A stretch of DNA of 64,000 bases, taken from contig NZ_LZDD01000002.1 of the NCBI RefSeq assembly GCF_001885095.1, positions 459,400 to 523,399 of the forward strand, in the 5' to 3' direction. A model generated the notes under the pieces. That model was not told the DNA's origin. It saw nothing but the letters and a program-made list of their open reading frames with translations, and did not search any database. The DNA is from Streptococcus bovimastitidis. Lineage in GTDB: Bacteria > Bacillota > Bacilli > Lactobacillales > Streptococcaceae. A program made the position numbers and the translations under genes. Numbering within the stretch: the first letter of the stretch is position 1; each line of letters begins with the position of its first letter. Shown here piece by piece: positions 7,407-15,434 of the stretch.

Positions 7407-8311
7407 AAACTTGGAAAAAAACACTTTTACTGACATCACTTTGCTTACTACTTTCAGGTGCTGCCTTGGCAGGTTTGGGCTTTGTCAGGGGTGGATGGTC
7501 AGCCTTATCAACTTCAAAAGAAGAACCAAAGCATCATACCTATAAAACTAAAGAATTGACAAGCTTTGATCAGATTTCACTAAATTGTAATGTCTCAGAT
7601 ATTACAATTAAAACAGGTAATCAAGACAAGGCTACCATTACCTATCTTGACGACAAGAACTACCCAGTAAAAATTGATCAAACAGGTAAAACTCTCTCAA
7701 TAACAGAAAAATCCCAACTCCTTCAAAGTAAAACGACCGTCAGATTCCTAACTTTACGTAATCTTATGGAAATCGATAAAGTTGGACATTTCGGTGTCGA
7801 TTCAGGCTACTCTATCCAAATAACCCTGCCAAAAGGAAGTAAACTTCAAAGTCTCAAAGGTAGTCTAAAAGTCGGTGAATTACAGATAGAAAATAGTCAC
7901 ATTAATAACCTTGACTTTGAATTGTCAGCCGGCAATCTAGAAGTAAATTCCTCAAAAATCGGTGATGCTCAACTCACCCTTCAAGCCGGTGATATGACCG
8001 TTATTGACAGTCAGGTTAGCGATGCCCAACTAAAAGTTAATGCAGGGAATATGGACTTTAGCTCATCAAGTCTTACCGATTCTAAATTAACCCTAAGTGC
8101 TGGCGATTTCTCTGCTTCCGAAATAACCTTCCTTAATCAAAACCAATTAACCTTAAACATGGGTGATGCTGATATCCAACTAAAAGAACATGACTTAGCT
8201 GTGAAAAGCAATAAAGCATTAGGTGATTCCGATATTACCTCTAATCTAAAATCAGATTCTAAAAACCAATTAGACCTTGACAGCAAACTTGGTGACATAA
8301 CTGTAGAATAA
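7403..8311 (+). CDS. DUF4097 beta-helix surface protein
   Basis: 302 residues with an N-terminal hydrophobic segment (about residues 8-28) that is an export signal or membrane anchor. The rest is a DUF4097 putative adhesin domain: repeated strands such as NLEVNSSKIGDAQLTLQAGDMTVIDSQ and LTLSAGDFSASEI form a repetitive right-handed beta-helix. There is no LPXTG motif. As the third gene after PadR and DUF1700, translationally coupled by a 4-base overlap, it is probably the effector on the outer face. Related proteins are linked to antimicrobial-peptide or envelope stress; the function here is not known. Confidence 0.78.
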   Translation: MKTWKKTLLLTSLCLLLSGAALAGLGFVRGGWSALSTSKEEPKHHTYKTKELTSFDQISLNCNVSDITIKTGNQDKATITYLDDKNYPVKIDQTGKTLSITEKSQLLQSKTTVRFLTLRNLMEIDKVGHFGVDSGYSIQITLPKGSKLQSLKGSLKVGELQIENSHINNLDFELSAGNLEVNSSKIGDAQLTLQAGDMTVIDSQVSDAQLKVNAGNMDFSSSSLTDSKLTLSAGDFSASEITFLNQNQLTLNMGDADIQLKEHDLAVKSNKALGDSDITSNLKSDSKNQLDLDSKLGDITVE

Positions 8312-8314
8312 AAC

Positions 8315-8346
8315 AATAACCCTAGGATATTTATCCTAGGGTTATT
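8315..8346. terminator. Bidirectional terminator
   Basis: AATAACCCTAGGATA at 8315-8329 pairs with TATCCTAGGGTTATT at 8332-8346, a 15-bp perfect stem, followed by T on the plus strand and by mixed sequence on the minus. It sits between the converging DUF4097 and DUF1304 genes. Confidence 0.85.
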
Positions 8347-8355
8347 TTGTAAGTT

Positions 8356-8712
8356 TTAGAAAAGCATGCTAATCAATGCTAAAATAGCTAAGCCACCCTG
8401 CTTCAAAAGGATTTTCTTATCAACAGTCATGGCACCATAAATTGCTGCTGCTATAACATTAATGAGAAACAGGGCTACAATCTCACTGTTATGAGAAAAG
8501 TAAATACCATATAAAAGTAAGAAGGCAATCAAGCCATTATAAATCCCTTGATTTTTAAAAAGGCTAGCAATAGTTTTATCTTCTAATTCACTTTGACTTA
8601 ATTGAAAGACTTTCTGGGTAGCCGTTGAACTTGTTGCAAAAGTTTCTAAGTACATAATATAAATTTGTTCTAAAGCTGTCAGTGTTGCCAGAACGGTTGT
8701 AATAATAGACAT
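8356..8712 (-). CDS. DUF1304 small membrane protein
   Basis: 118 residues with four predicted membrane helices. LTALEQIYIMYLETF near the N-terminus and NQGIYNGLIAFLLLYG in the middle are the conserved DUF1304 blocks. No activity is known for the family. It starts nine bases after the YhgE/Pip gene, so the two are probably one leftward transcript under the divergent TetR regulator. Confidence 0.8.
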   Translation of the reverse strand: MSIITTVLATLTALEQIYIMYLETFATSSTATQKVFQLSQSELEDKTIASLFKNQGIYNGLIAFLLLYGIYFSHNSEIVALFLINVIAAAIYGAMTVDKKILLKQGGLAILALISMLF

Positions 8713-8721
8713 ATGATTTCC

Positions 8722-11001
8722 TTAAGTATTGGATTTAGGTCGATAAATGAGTAAAGCGAGTCCCATAAAACCTACTAAAAATCCTAACAGAATCTTGACT
8801 TCAAGTCCAATATTTCCACTTAAAGAAATGGTTTCCCGTAATCCTGAAACCACATAAGACATTGGTAAGAAAGGATGCATGGTTTGGAAGAATTTACCAG
8901 ATAATTCAATTGGGTAAGAGCCACCAGATGATCCGACTTGAACCAGCAACATGATTAGAGAAGCAAAGGAGCCATAACGATCATCCCAACCAACTAAGGC
9001 CGTCACAAGGGCCATTAAAGTCCACCCACTCAGAATAATAAAGCCAAGCGTCTTCAACTCAAAATTGGCCTCAAAGCCCAAAAATTGGATGGCTACATAT
9101 AAAATTAACGAACCTAAAGTAGAAATAAAACCATTAATAACAAATTTTTGTTTTGCCCAATCCCATCGACTCTTAACTGGCTTACCTGACAATGAGTTGG
9201 CGAAAATAACATTGGTTGATAGCGCTACTACCATTAAAGAAACGGCAATCATATAAGGTGCCATACCAATCCCATTAGTTTTAACACTGTCTTTATCTTG
9301 TTCGGATAATGCCAAAGGTGACACCAAAGCTTTAGCATTACTTTCTTTGACGCTCACCAAATCAAGTTTGTTTGAAGCTTGCGCTAACGAAGTTTGTAAA
9401 CTTGTCAATCCCGTTGACAAGTTCGTCAATCCACTTGTCAATCGCTCACTTCCGTCAGAAAGTTTACCAGCTCCAGTTGACAATTGACCTGTCTTTTCAG
9501 ATAAGGTTTGACTCCCTTCAATTAGTGAAGCCGAATTGGAATTCAGTGTTGATGATCCATTTGATATTTTAGTCAACCCATCAGTAATCGTCTGATTATT
9601 GCCAGAAAGTGTTGTTAATCCCTCACTGATTTGACTACTGCCGGGCAAGAGTTGATTATTGACAGCAGAGTTAACACTTGACATGCCAGTCGACAATTTT
9701 GTCAATGCAACACTTGCTCCCGGTAAAGCCTGATTAGACTTAGATGCAATTTGACTAATACTTGTTTGTAATTGAGTAAGTTGTCCACTGCTTGATTGTG
9801 TTGACAAGCTTGACAAGGTTGTTTGTAATGAAGAAACATTGGCTAATATTGCCTGAGCACTACTACTTGCTGATGATGAGGTTCCAGAAACTGCACTAGA
9901 AAGCTCTGCTTGTTGTTCCGGAGTCAAGCTCTTGTATGTTGCGGTAGATTGAAGTGCTGCCAATTGGCTATTTGAAGCTGTTGCTTCATTATTAATTATA
10001 GTTTGAGCAGAGGTTGCAATAGATTGTAAATAGGTTTGTATTTTTCCTAAATCAGGACTTGTTGACGAAGACGAACCTAATTGGCTAACCCTTGTATTTA
10101 ATGATTGAATGTAGGTATTTAATTCTGGCAAACCAGTTTCTAAGGCCTGAATATTTTGACTGTCAACAGGACTGACAGTTGTCTTTGTTGACAAGAGGCT
10201 TAAACCTGCTGTTAGTTGATTTGCACCTGCAGATAAGCGCGAAACAGCATCTAAATAAGTTGGTAATTGGGTAGAGAAATTTGTAATCCCACTATTTAGT
10301 TGACTGACACCACCTGTATAGGTTAACAAGCCAGAATTGAGTTGTCCCACCCCTTGATTAAGCAATTGACTGCCATTGCTAAGTGTACTTAAATTTGACG
10401 ACATTTCTTGACTTCCGCTTTCAGCACTCTTAGCACCCTGAGCTAATTGACGACTTCCATTAGAAGCCTTTCCTAGACCATCCTGCAAATGACGCATACT
10501 AGAGAAAACCGATTTGGTATAAGTTTGACTAATATTTTTTGAAACTGAGCTCTTTAATTTGGTCATTGCTGCTTCACTCATTTTAGAAGCAACCATCCCA
10601 TGACCTTTACTGGTTTGGTAATGAATAACCATTTTTTCAGGTTTCTCTTCTAAAATAGTAGTTCCTTTCTGAGAAAGATCTTCTGGTAGGGTCACAACCA
10701 TATAGTAGTCACCATTCTTTAAACCTTTATCAGCTTTCTTTTTAGTGACAAAGTGATAGTCTAAATCTTTATTTTTAGACATATTGTCTACCATATCTTG
10801 ACCAATATGAAGTTGACCTTGATTTAACTTTGCACTTTTATCCTGATTAACAACTGCAATTGGTAAGTCTTCAACTCTACCATAGGGATCCCACATAGAA
10901 CCTAAGAAAGATAAGTTATATAAGGCTGGAACTAGTGCAACTCCTATCATTGTAATGATTAGTTTTGGATTTTTTAAAAGTGCTTTTAACTCTTCTAACA
11001 T
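8722..11001 (-). CDS. YhgE/Pip family membrane protein
   Basis: 759 residues. One N-terminal membrane helix (about residues 12-32), a large extracellular region to about residue 580, then five or six helices at the C-terminus: the ABC-2-permease-like layout of YhgE/Pip proteins (Pip is the phage-infection protein of Lactococcus; EsaA of type VII secretion has a similar shape). The extracellular region is dominated by repeats of the S-x-L-x-x-G-x-x-x-L type, predicted coiled coil, with a Ser-rich insert around residues 300-400. The start ATG has GGGAGGG upstream. Export or extrusion is often proposed but not proven; the TetR gene next door fits a drug- or lipid-responsive exporter. Confidence 0.85.
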   Translation of the reverse strand: MLEELKALLKNPKLIITMIGVALVPALYNLSFLGSMWDPYGRVEDLPIAVVNQDKSAKLNQGQLHIGQDMVDNMSKNKDLDYHFVTKKKADKGLKNGDYYMVVTLPEDLSQKGTTILEEKPEKMVIHYQTSKGHGMVASKMSEAAMTKLKSSVSKNISQTYTKSVFSSMRHLQDGLGKASNGSRQLAQGAKSAESGSQEMSSNLSTLSNGSQLLNQGVGQLNSGLLTYTGGVSQLNSGITNFSTQLPTYLDAVSRLSAGANQLTAGLSLLSTKTTVSPVDSQNIQALETGLPELNTYIQSLNTRVSQLGSSSSTSPDLGKIQTYLQSIATSAQTIINNEATASNSQLAALQSTATYKSLTPEQQAELSSAVSGTSSSASSSAQAILANVSSLQTTLSSLSTQSSSGQLTQLQTSISQIASKSNQALPGASVALTKLSTGMSSVNSAVNNQLLPGSSQISEGLTTLSGNNQTITDGLTKISNGSSTLNSNSASLIEGSQTLSEKTGQLSTGAGKLSDGSERLTSGLTNLSTGLTSLQTSLAQASNKLDLVSVKESNAKALVSPLALSEQDKDSVKTNGIGMAPYMIAVSLMVVALSTNVIFANSLSGKPVKSRWDWAKQKFVINGFISTLGSLILYVAIQFLGFEANFELKTLGFIILSGWTLMALVTALVGWDDRYGSFASLIMLLVQVGSSGGSYPIELSGKFFQTMHPFLPMSYVVSGLRETISLSGNIGLEVKILLGFLVGFMGLALLIYRPKSNT

Positions 11002-11047
11002 TTTCCCTCCCGAACGATTGTACTTTAGTCATTTTGTGATAAAATAT

Positions 11048-11109
11048 ATTATACATTGAAGTCATGAAAACTCAAGAATTAATCCTTGCTTTTAGACACA
11101 TTGTCCAAA
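11048..11109. promoter_or_regulatory. Divergent YhgE/TetR promoter region with TetR operator candidate
   Basis: The leftward promoter for YhgE has -35 TTGAGT (complement of 11070-11075) and -10 TATAAT (complement of 11048-11053), 16 bases apart. A 19-base dyad at 11091-11109 (TTTAGACA-CAT-TGTCCAAA; seven of eight positions per arm symmetric) lies about 20 bases upstream of that -35 and 22 bases before the TetR start codon. The dyad is the natural operator for the divergent TetR-family gene. Confidence 0.6.
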
Positions 11110-11131
11110 TTGTTCAAAAAAGGAGACCTGA

Positions 11132-11674
11132 ATGTCAAGTAATCGAAAAGAAAACACCAAAAAGGCGCTCTTAGAAGCTATGGTTAAACTCCTTAACAAG
11201 GAAAGTTTTGATGACATCTCAACAACCGAATTAGCAGAAACAGCTGGAATTAGTCGTTCAAGCTTCTACACCCATTACCGTGACAAATACGAAATGATTG
11301 ATTCTTATCAGCAAATGCTTTTCCATCAATTAGAATATATCTTTGACAAAGACTATGATGATAATGAAGCAACCTTTTTAGAAGTCTTTTCCTTCTTATC
11401 AAGGGAAAAACTACTTTCAGCTCTCTTATCAGCCAACGGGACCAAAGAACTGCAAAATTTTATCATCAACAAGGTTCGGATCTTAATTACCTCTGAGCTC
11501 CAAGACCGTGTCGCAAAGGAAGGCATGTCCAAAATTGAACTAGACTATCAAAGTGTCTATTTAGCCTATGCTTTCTTTGGTACCTGCCAAACCTGGATTG
11601 CAAGAGGCAAAAAAGAAAGCCCCCAACAAATGACCGACTTCGTCTTAAAAATGATTGATCGATCTAATAAGTAA
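11132..11674 (+). CDS. TetR/AcrR-family transcriptional regulator
   Basis: 180 residues. The N-terminal helix-turn-helix FDDISTTELAETAGISRSSFYTHYRDKYEMIDSY (about residues 24-57) is canonical TetR; the C-terminal ligand domain is of the TetR_C_33-like type found in streptococci. AAGGAG precedes the ATG. It is transcribed away from the YhgE/Pip-DUF1304 pair and probably controls it. Ligand unknown. Confidence 0.88.
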   Translation: MSSNRKENTKKALLEAMVKLLNKESFDDISTTELAETAGISRSSFYTHYRDKYEMIDSYQQMLFHQLEYIFDKDYDDNEATFLEVFSFLSREKLLSALLSANGTKELQNFIINKVRILITSELQDRVAKEGMSKIELDYQSVYLAYAFFGTCQTWIARGKKESPQQMTDFVLKMIDRSNK

Positions 11675-11697
11675 GTAAACAAATAAAATAATACTTG

Positions 11698-12129
11698 CTA
11701 ATCAAATTGAGTTATCCAATTTGAATCACCATGAGCAGCGAAACACATGCTAATTTGCTCTGCTGTATTTTTTTCGGTGTCTAAGCCAGGGAGTTGATTC
11801 TCGCTGAAGTAAGCTGATTCACTGGTTTCCGAATTGCTTTCAAAGTGGCCACCCAAGTAGGTGCAAGCTACAAATACCTTACAAACCCCATAGGGATAAA
11901 TAGGCTGATTGTGCTTGGCTCTATCCTGAATAGCAATAATAAAATCAGCCTTCACATCAATACCGGCTTCTTCCTTGACTTCTTTAATGGTATTCTCTTC
12001 AATGGAGAGGTTTATGTCAACCCAGCCACCAGGCAAGGACCAGGTCCCATTCCTTTCCTTGACCAAAAGAATCTTGTCATCTTTGAAAATGGCTGCCCTG
12101 GTATCTAATTTAGGCGTCTGATAACCCAC
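11698..12129 (-). CDS. NUDIX hydrolase lacking its N-terminal domain (possibly decaying)
   Basis: 143 residues with an intact NUDIX box (GGWVDINLSIEENTIKEVKEEAGI). The sequence GYQTPKLDTRAAIF is the start of the catalytic half of a family whose members, as I know them, carry about 60 further residues in front (Nudix_N_2 domain). Here the only start is a GTG at 12129 with no ribosome site, and the family-like residues Thr-Glu before it run into an in-frame TAA a few codons up. A good AAGGAG-ATG lies upstream at about 12155 but leads to a ten-codon frame. So the N-terminal domain has been lost; activity and expression are doubtful. Confidence 0.65.
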   Translation of the reverse strand: MGYQTPKLDTRAAIFKDDKILLVKERNGTWSLPGGWVDINLSIEENTIKEVKEEAGIDVKADFIIAIQDRAKHNQPIYPYGVCKVFVACTYLGGHFESNSETSESAYFSENQLPGLDTEKNTAEQISMCFAAHGDSNWITQFD

Positions 12130-12257
12130 TTCAGTGTAAAATTAAATAATCAATCATTGGCATTCTCCTTAATATTTTTTAAAATTATACTATATCCAAA
12201 TTATATAGCAAGTTATATTTAAGCGTATAAAGTCATGCCGTCCAAATTTCACACAAC

Positions 12258-12283
12258 AAAAAAAGCCTATTAAATAGGCTTTT
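12258..12283 (-). terminator. rpsD: rpsD terminator
   Basis: AAAAGCCTAT (12261-12270) pairs with ATAGGCTTTT (12274-12283); on the minus strand the hairpin is followed by a run of seven T. It lies directly downstream of rpsD. Confidence 0.85.
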
Positions 12284-12302
12284 AAAGTGTTTAATGTAAG
12301 AA

Positions 12303-12914
12303 TTAAAGAATTTTGTTGTAGAACTCAACGACAAGTGCTTCGTTGATTTCTGGGTTGATTTCATCACGTTCAGGAAGGCGAGTTAATGAACCTTCAAGTT
12401 TTTCAGCATCGAATGATACGAAAGCTGGGCGTCCAAGAGTTGCTTCAACAGCTTCAAGGATTGCAGGAACTTTCATTGATTTTTCGCGAACTGAGATCAC
12501 TTGACCAGCTTCAACACGGTATGAAGGGATATCAACACGTTTGCCATCAACAAGGATGTGTCCGTGGTTAACGAATTGACGTGCTTGACGACGAGTAGTT
12601 GCAAGACCTAAACGGTAAACAACGTTGTCAAGACGACGTTCTAAAAGAACCATGAAGTTGAAACCAAGAGTTCCTTCTTTGATTTTTGTAGCTTGTACGA
12701 ACAAGTTACGGAATTGTTTTTCACCTAAACCGTAAGAAAAACGTAATTTTTGTTTTTCAGCAAGTTGTAAACCGTACTCAGAAAGTTTGCTACGGTTGTT
12801 AGGACCGTGTTGACCTGGTACGTAGTTACGACGTGCTAATTCTTTACCTGTGCCTGTAAGGGATAAACCTAAACGGCGTGATTGTTTCCATGATGGACCA
12901 GTATAACGTGACAT
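12303..12914 (-). CDS. rpsD: 30S ribosomal protein S4
   Basis: 203 residues, the usual bacterial length. [26 protein letters not shown] and the S4 RNA-binding motif [42 protein letters not shown] (about residues 92-134) identify it. It binds 16S rRNA early in 30S assembly. GAGGAGG lies upstream of the ATG. It stands alone with its own promoter and a 150-base leader, as in other Firmicutes where S4 represses its own mRNA. Confidence 0.98.
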   Translation of the reverse strand: MSRYTGPSWKQSRRLGLSLTGTGKELARRNYVPGQHGPNNRSKLSEYGLQLAEKQKLRFSYGLGEKQFRNLFVQATKIKEGTLGFNFMVLLERRLDNVVYRLGLATTRRQARQFVNHGHILVDGKRVDIPSYRVEAGQVISVREKSMKVPAILEAVEATLGRPAFVSFDAEKLEGSLTRLPERDEINPEINEALVVEFYNKIL

Positions 12915-13098
12915 ATTAAATGTCCTCCTCTAATGATTTTGAGGAAATAACTGTTTGAAAAATCCTGATTCGTGCAGGGGGTTTTCGCCTAAACAGCAAA
13001 GGTTACTTGAATAGATAACCACCTGTTGACGAGCTTCATATTTTTCTGCTGTTATTTCGCACAAATTATATTATAACATCTTTAAAGTCTTCTGTAAA
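12915..13098 (-). promoter_or_regulatory. rpsD: rpsD promoter and structured leader
   Basis: On the minus strand TTTACA (complement of 13093-13098), 17 bases, TATAAT (complement of 13070-13075) gives a strong promoter. The following untranslated leader of about 150 bases contains several GC-rich blocks (GCTGTTTAGGCGAAAACCCC and the GTGCGAAA / TTCGTGCA-type complementarity near its ends) and ends in GAGGAGG. A leader this long before a lone rpsD fits the S4 autoregulatory element of Firmicutes; I have not folded it. Confidence 0.65.
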
Positions 13099-13160
13099 TC
13101 ACTTTTTTAATATTTTAAATATCAATTTTTATTGGAAATAAAAGAGTTTTCCTCGATTTC

Positions 13161-13191
13161 TTGGCTCAACGAACAAAGAGCCCACTGGGCT
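13161..13191. repeat. Degenerate duplicate of the Veg-gene terminator
   Basis: This block matches 13261-13290 at 25 of 30 positions, exactly 100 bases away. The stem differs in a compensated way: AGCCC/GGGCT here against AACCC/GGGTT there, both around the loop ACT. It lacks the flanking T run, so it is a structured remnant rather than a working terminator. Confidence 0.7.
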
Positions 13192-13270
13192 AACTCGCTC
13201 TCGAATTTTAAGGCTCGTTTAAAAACCAGTCCACTCTGTGGCGTTTAGCTTGTCAATTGCTTGTCTCAAC

Positions 13271-13299
13271 GAAAAAACAACCCACTGGGTTGTTTTTTT
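13271..13299. terminator. Terminator after the Veg-like gene
   Basis: AACAACCC (13276-13283) pairs with GGGTTGTT (13287-13294) across ACT. There are A residues on one side and eight T on the other, so it can act in both directions; it lies directly after the leftward Veg-like gene. Confidence 0.85.
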
Positions 13300-13572
13300 T
13301 TAATCCATATATCTAATCAATGTTTTTTCGGTTAGGATGTCTGAATAGGTGTAAGACTCCACGTAAGTGTTATTGTAGCCTCCTGGTTGGTCTGCGTTAT
13401 CATTGTATTCAATGATAAACAAGGAGCTGTAAACTTCGATTAAACGACCAATTTTATTTTTTTCACGTTTACGGCCATTTTCCAAGGTTAATTCTACTAA
13501 TTGACCTTCGTGGGCTTTGATTTCTTCTTTGATTTTCTTCATCTTGGCAACATCTGCAAATGCATCACTCAT
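13300..13572 (-). CDS. Veg-like protein (DUF1021)
   Basis: 90 residues. VAKMKKIKEEIKAHEGQLVELTLENGRKREKNKIGRLIEVYSSLFIIEY matches the Veg family: an SH3-like small protein named from Bacillus subtilis, where it promotes biofilm formation. In this position, 12 bases after the replicative helicase gene, it is the last gene of the gdpP-rplI-helicase transcript. AAGAGG precedes its ATG. Its role in streptococci is not established. Confidence 0.8.
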   Translation of the reverse strand: MSDAFADVAKMKKIKEEIKAHEGQLVELTLENGRKREKNKIGRLIEVYSSLFIIEYNDNADQPGGYNNTYVESYTYSDILTEKTLIRYMD

Positions 13573-13584
13573 AATTTTATCCTC

Positions 13585-14961
13585 TTATCTCTCTTCAAAT
13601 TGGGCAATCGTTGAAAACTTGTTATATTCTTTTTGGAACATCAGTTTAACGGTACCACGCGCACCAGACCGGTTTTTCTCCAAAATAACTTCAATGGTAT
13701 TATCTTCAATTGCATCTTCAGGGTCTTCCCCTTCTTTACGGTAGTAATCGTCACGATATAGAAAGGCAACGATATCGGCATCTTGTTCGATAGATCCTGA
13801 TTCACGGATATCTGACAAAACAGGACGTTTATCTTGACGCTGTTCCACACCCCGGGAAAGCTGGCTAAGGGCAATAACAGGAACTTTGAGCTCTTTAGCC
13901 AGAATTTTTAATTGTCGAGAAATATCTGAAACCTCTTGTTGACGGTTTTCCGGTTTGGTTCCCGTGATTAACTGGAGATAGTCGATCACGATAAGTCCAA
14001 GGCCACCTTCAATTTCCTGCGCTAATTTCCGCGAACGCGCTCGAATTTCGGTAATCTTAATCCCAGGAGTATCATCGATATAGATTGGCGCCTCTGCCAA
14101 AGCACCTTGGGCAATGGTCACATTGTTCCAATCCTGCTCTGTCAACTGACCTGTTCTCAAGCTATGAGAATCAACCATTCCTTCTGCCGCCAACATCCGG
14201 TCAACTAAACTTTCTGCACCCATTTCTAATGAAAAAATAGCTACCGCTTGTTTTTGCTTAGTCCCCACATTCTGAGCAATATTCAAAACAAAGGCTGTTT
14301 TACCAACCGCAGGCCGAGCTGCTAAAATAATGAGTTGATCAGGGTGTAAACCTGTTGTAATCTTGTCAAGGTCTCTAAATCCAGTTGGCAAACCAGTAAC
14401 ATCAGTTGTTTGCTTAGACCTGATTTCAAGGTTTTCATAATTAACTTTTAAAACATCGGAAATTTTTCTAAAGCCACTACGGTTACTGTGCTCATTGATT
14501 TCAATCAAGGCTTTTTCAGCGCCAGCAATAATATCTTCTGAATCTGAAGAACCTTCATAGGCAAGGTTGACAGTGTCTGTCAACCTTGCAATGATATCTC
14601 GCAACATTGCCTTCTCAGCAACTATTTTAGCGTAGTACTCGGCATTTGCACTGGTTGGTACACTATTGACAAGTTCGACAATATAAGACAAACCACCAAT
14701 GTTTTGTAAATCACCTTGGTCATCTAAAATGGTACGAACAGTCGTTGCATCAATAGCATCATTGCGGTCACTGAGGGTAATCATTGCTCGAAAAATAATT
14801 TTATGTGAATATTTATAAAAGTCATCAGGACCAACGAATTCACGAACAGTAATCAGTTTATCCGGCGAAATAAATATTGAGCCTAGGACAGACTGTTCTG
14901 CCAATAAATCTTGTGGCTGAACTCTTAATTCTGGTACTTCAGGCAAATCTTTCGCCTCCAT
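13585..14961 (-). CDS. dnaB: Replicative DNA helicase (DnaB family)
   Basis: 458 residues, usual length about 450. The N-terminal domain begins VQPQDLLAEQSVLGSIF (about residue 15). The RecA-like domain has Walker A ARPAVGKTAF (about residue 212), the Walker B segment LIVIDYLQLI and SQLSRGVEQR, all typical of the hexameric helicase that unwinds DNA at the fork. It is called dnaC in Bacillus nomenclature. It follows rplI by 20 bases, the conserved gdpP-rplI-dnaB order of Firmicutes. Confidence 0.97.
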   Translation of the reverse strand: MEAKDLPEVPELRVQPQDLLAEQSVLGSIFISPDKLITVREFVGPDDFYKYSHKIIFRAMITLSDRNDAIDATTVRTILDDQGDLQNIGGLSYIVELVNSVPTSANAEYYAKIVAEKAMLRDIIARLTDTVNLAYEGSSDSEDIIAGAEKALIEINEHSNRSGFRKISDVLKVNYENLEIRSKQTTDVTGLPTGFRDLDKITTGLHPDQLIILAARPAVGKTAFVLNIAQNVGTKQKQAVAIFSLEMGAESLVDRMLAAEGMVDSHSLRTGQLTEQDWNNVTIAQGALAEAPIYIDDTPGIKITEIRARSRKLAQEIEGGLGLIVIDYLQLITGTKPENRQQEVSDISRQLKILAKELKVPVIALSQLSRGVEQRQDKRPVLSDIRESGSIEQDADIVAFLYRDDYYRKEGEDPEDAIEDNTIEVILEKNRSGARGTVKLMFQKEYNKFSTIAQFEER

Positions 14962-14981
14962 TTCTAAATCAATTTGTTACC

Positions 14982-15434
14982 TTAGGCTTGATCAACTTTC
15001 AATTTAATTTCAGCCTTAACTTCTTTATGTAATTTAACTGGAACTTCGATAAGACCAATTGCTCTAATGGGATGATCCATTTCAATATGTCTTTTATCAA
15101 CTGTAATATTGAATTGTTTTTTCAATTCTTCTGAAATTTTCTTAGCTGTAATTGAGCCAAAAGTGCGTCCATCCGGACCAACTTTTTCACTAAAAATAAC
15201 TACTGTTTTGTCATCTTCTAAAGCTTTTTTAGTAGCTTGAGCCTCTGCTAAAATTTCTGCTTGCGCTTTTTCTTCAGCTTTTTGTTTTCCTTTTAATTCA
15301 CCAATTGTTTGGCTTGTTGCTTCTTTTGCAAGATTTTTTTTGATTAAAAAATTTTGAGCATAGCCAGTTGGTACTTCTTTAACCTGACCTTTTTTCCCTT
15401 TACCTTTAACATCTTCTAAAAAAATAACTTTCAT
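14982..15434 (-). CDS. rplI: 50S ribosomal protein L9
   Basis: 150 residues, standard length. [36 protein letters not shown] is the diagnostic N-terminal domain; a connecting helix (residues 41-75) leads to the C-terminal rRNA-binding domain. It limits frameshifting and helps reading-frame fidelity. Its ATG shares one base with the gdpP stop codon (TAATG), so translation is coupled. Confidence 0.98.
   Translation of the reverse strand: MKVIFLEDVKGKGKKGQVKEVPTGYAQNFLIKKNLAKEATSQTIGELKGKQKAEEKAQAEILAEAQATKKALEDDKTVVIFSEKVGPDGRTFGSITAKKISEELKKQFNITVDKRHIEMDHPIRAIGLIEVPVKLHKEVKAEIKLKVDQA

Noticed and set aside
9400..10500. Apparent DNA repeats in the middle of the YhgE/Pip gene
   Set aside because: They reflect the repeated S-x-L-x-x-G pattern of the protein, not spacers and repeats of a CRISPR array or mobile element.
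5706..12130. A defence or mobile island in the accessory stretch
   Set aside because: No integrase, transposase, restriction, toxin-antitoxin or Cas protein is seen; all genes are chromosomal regulators, transporters, surface proteins or hydrolases.
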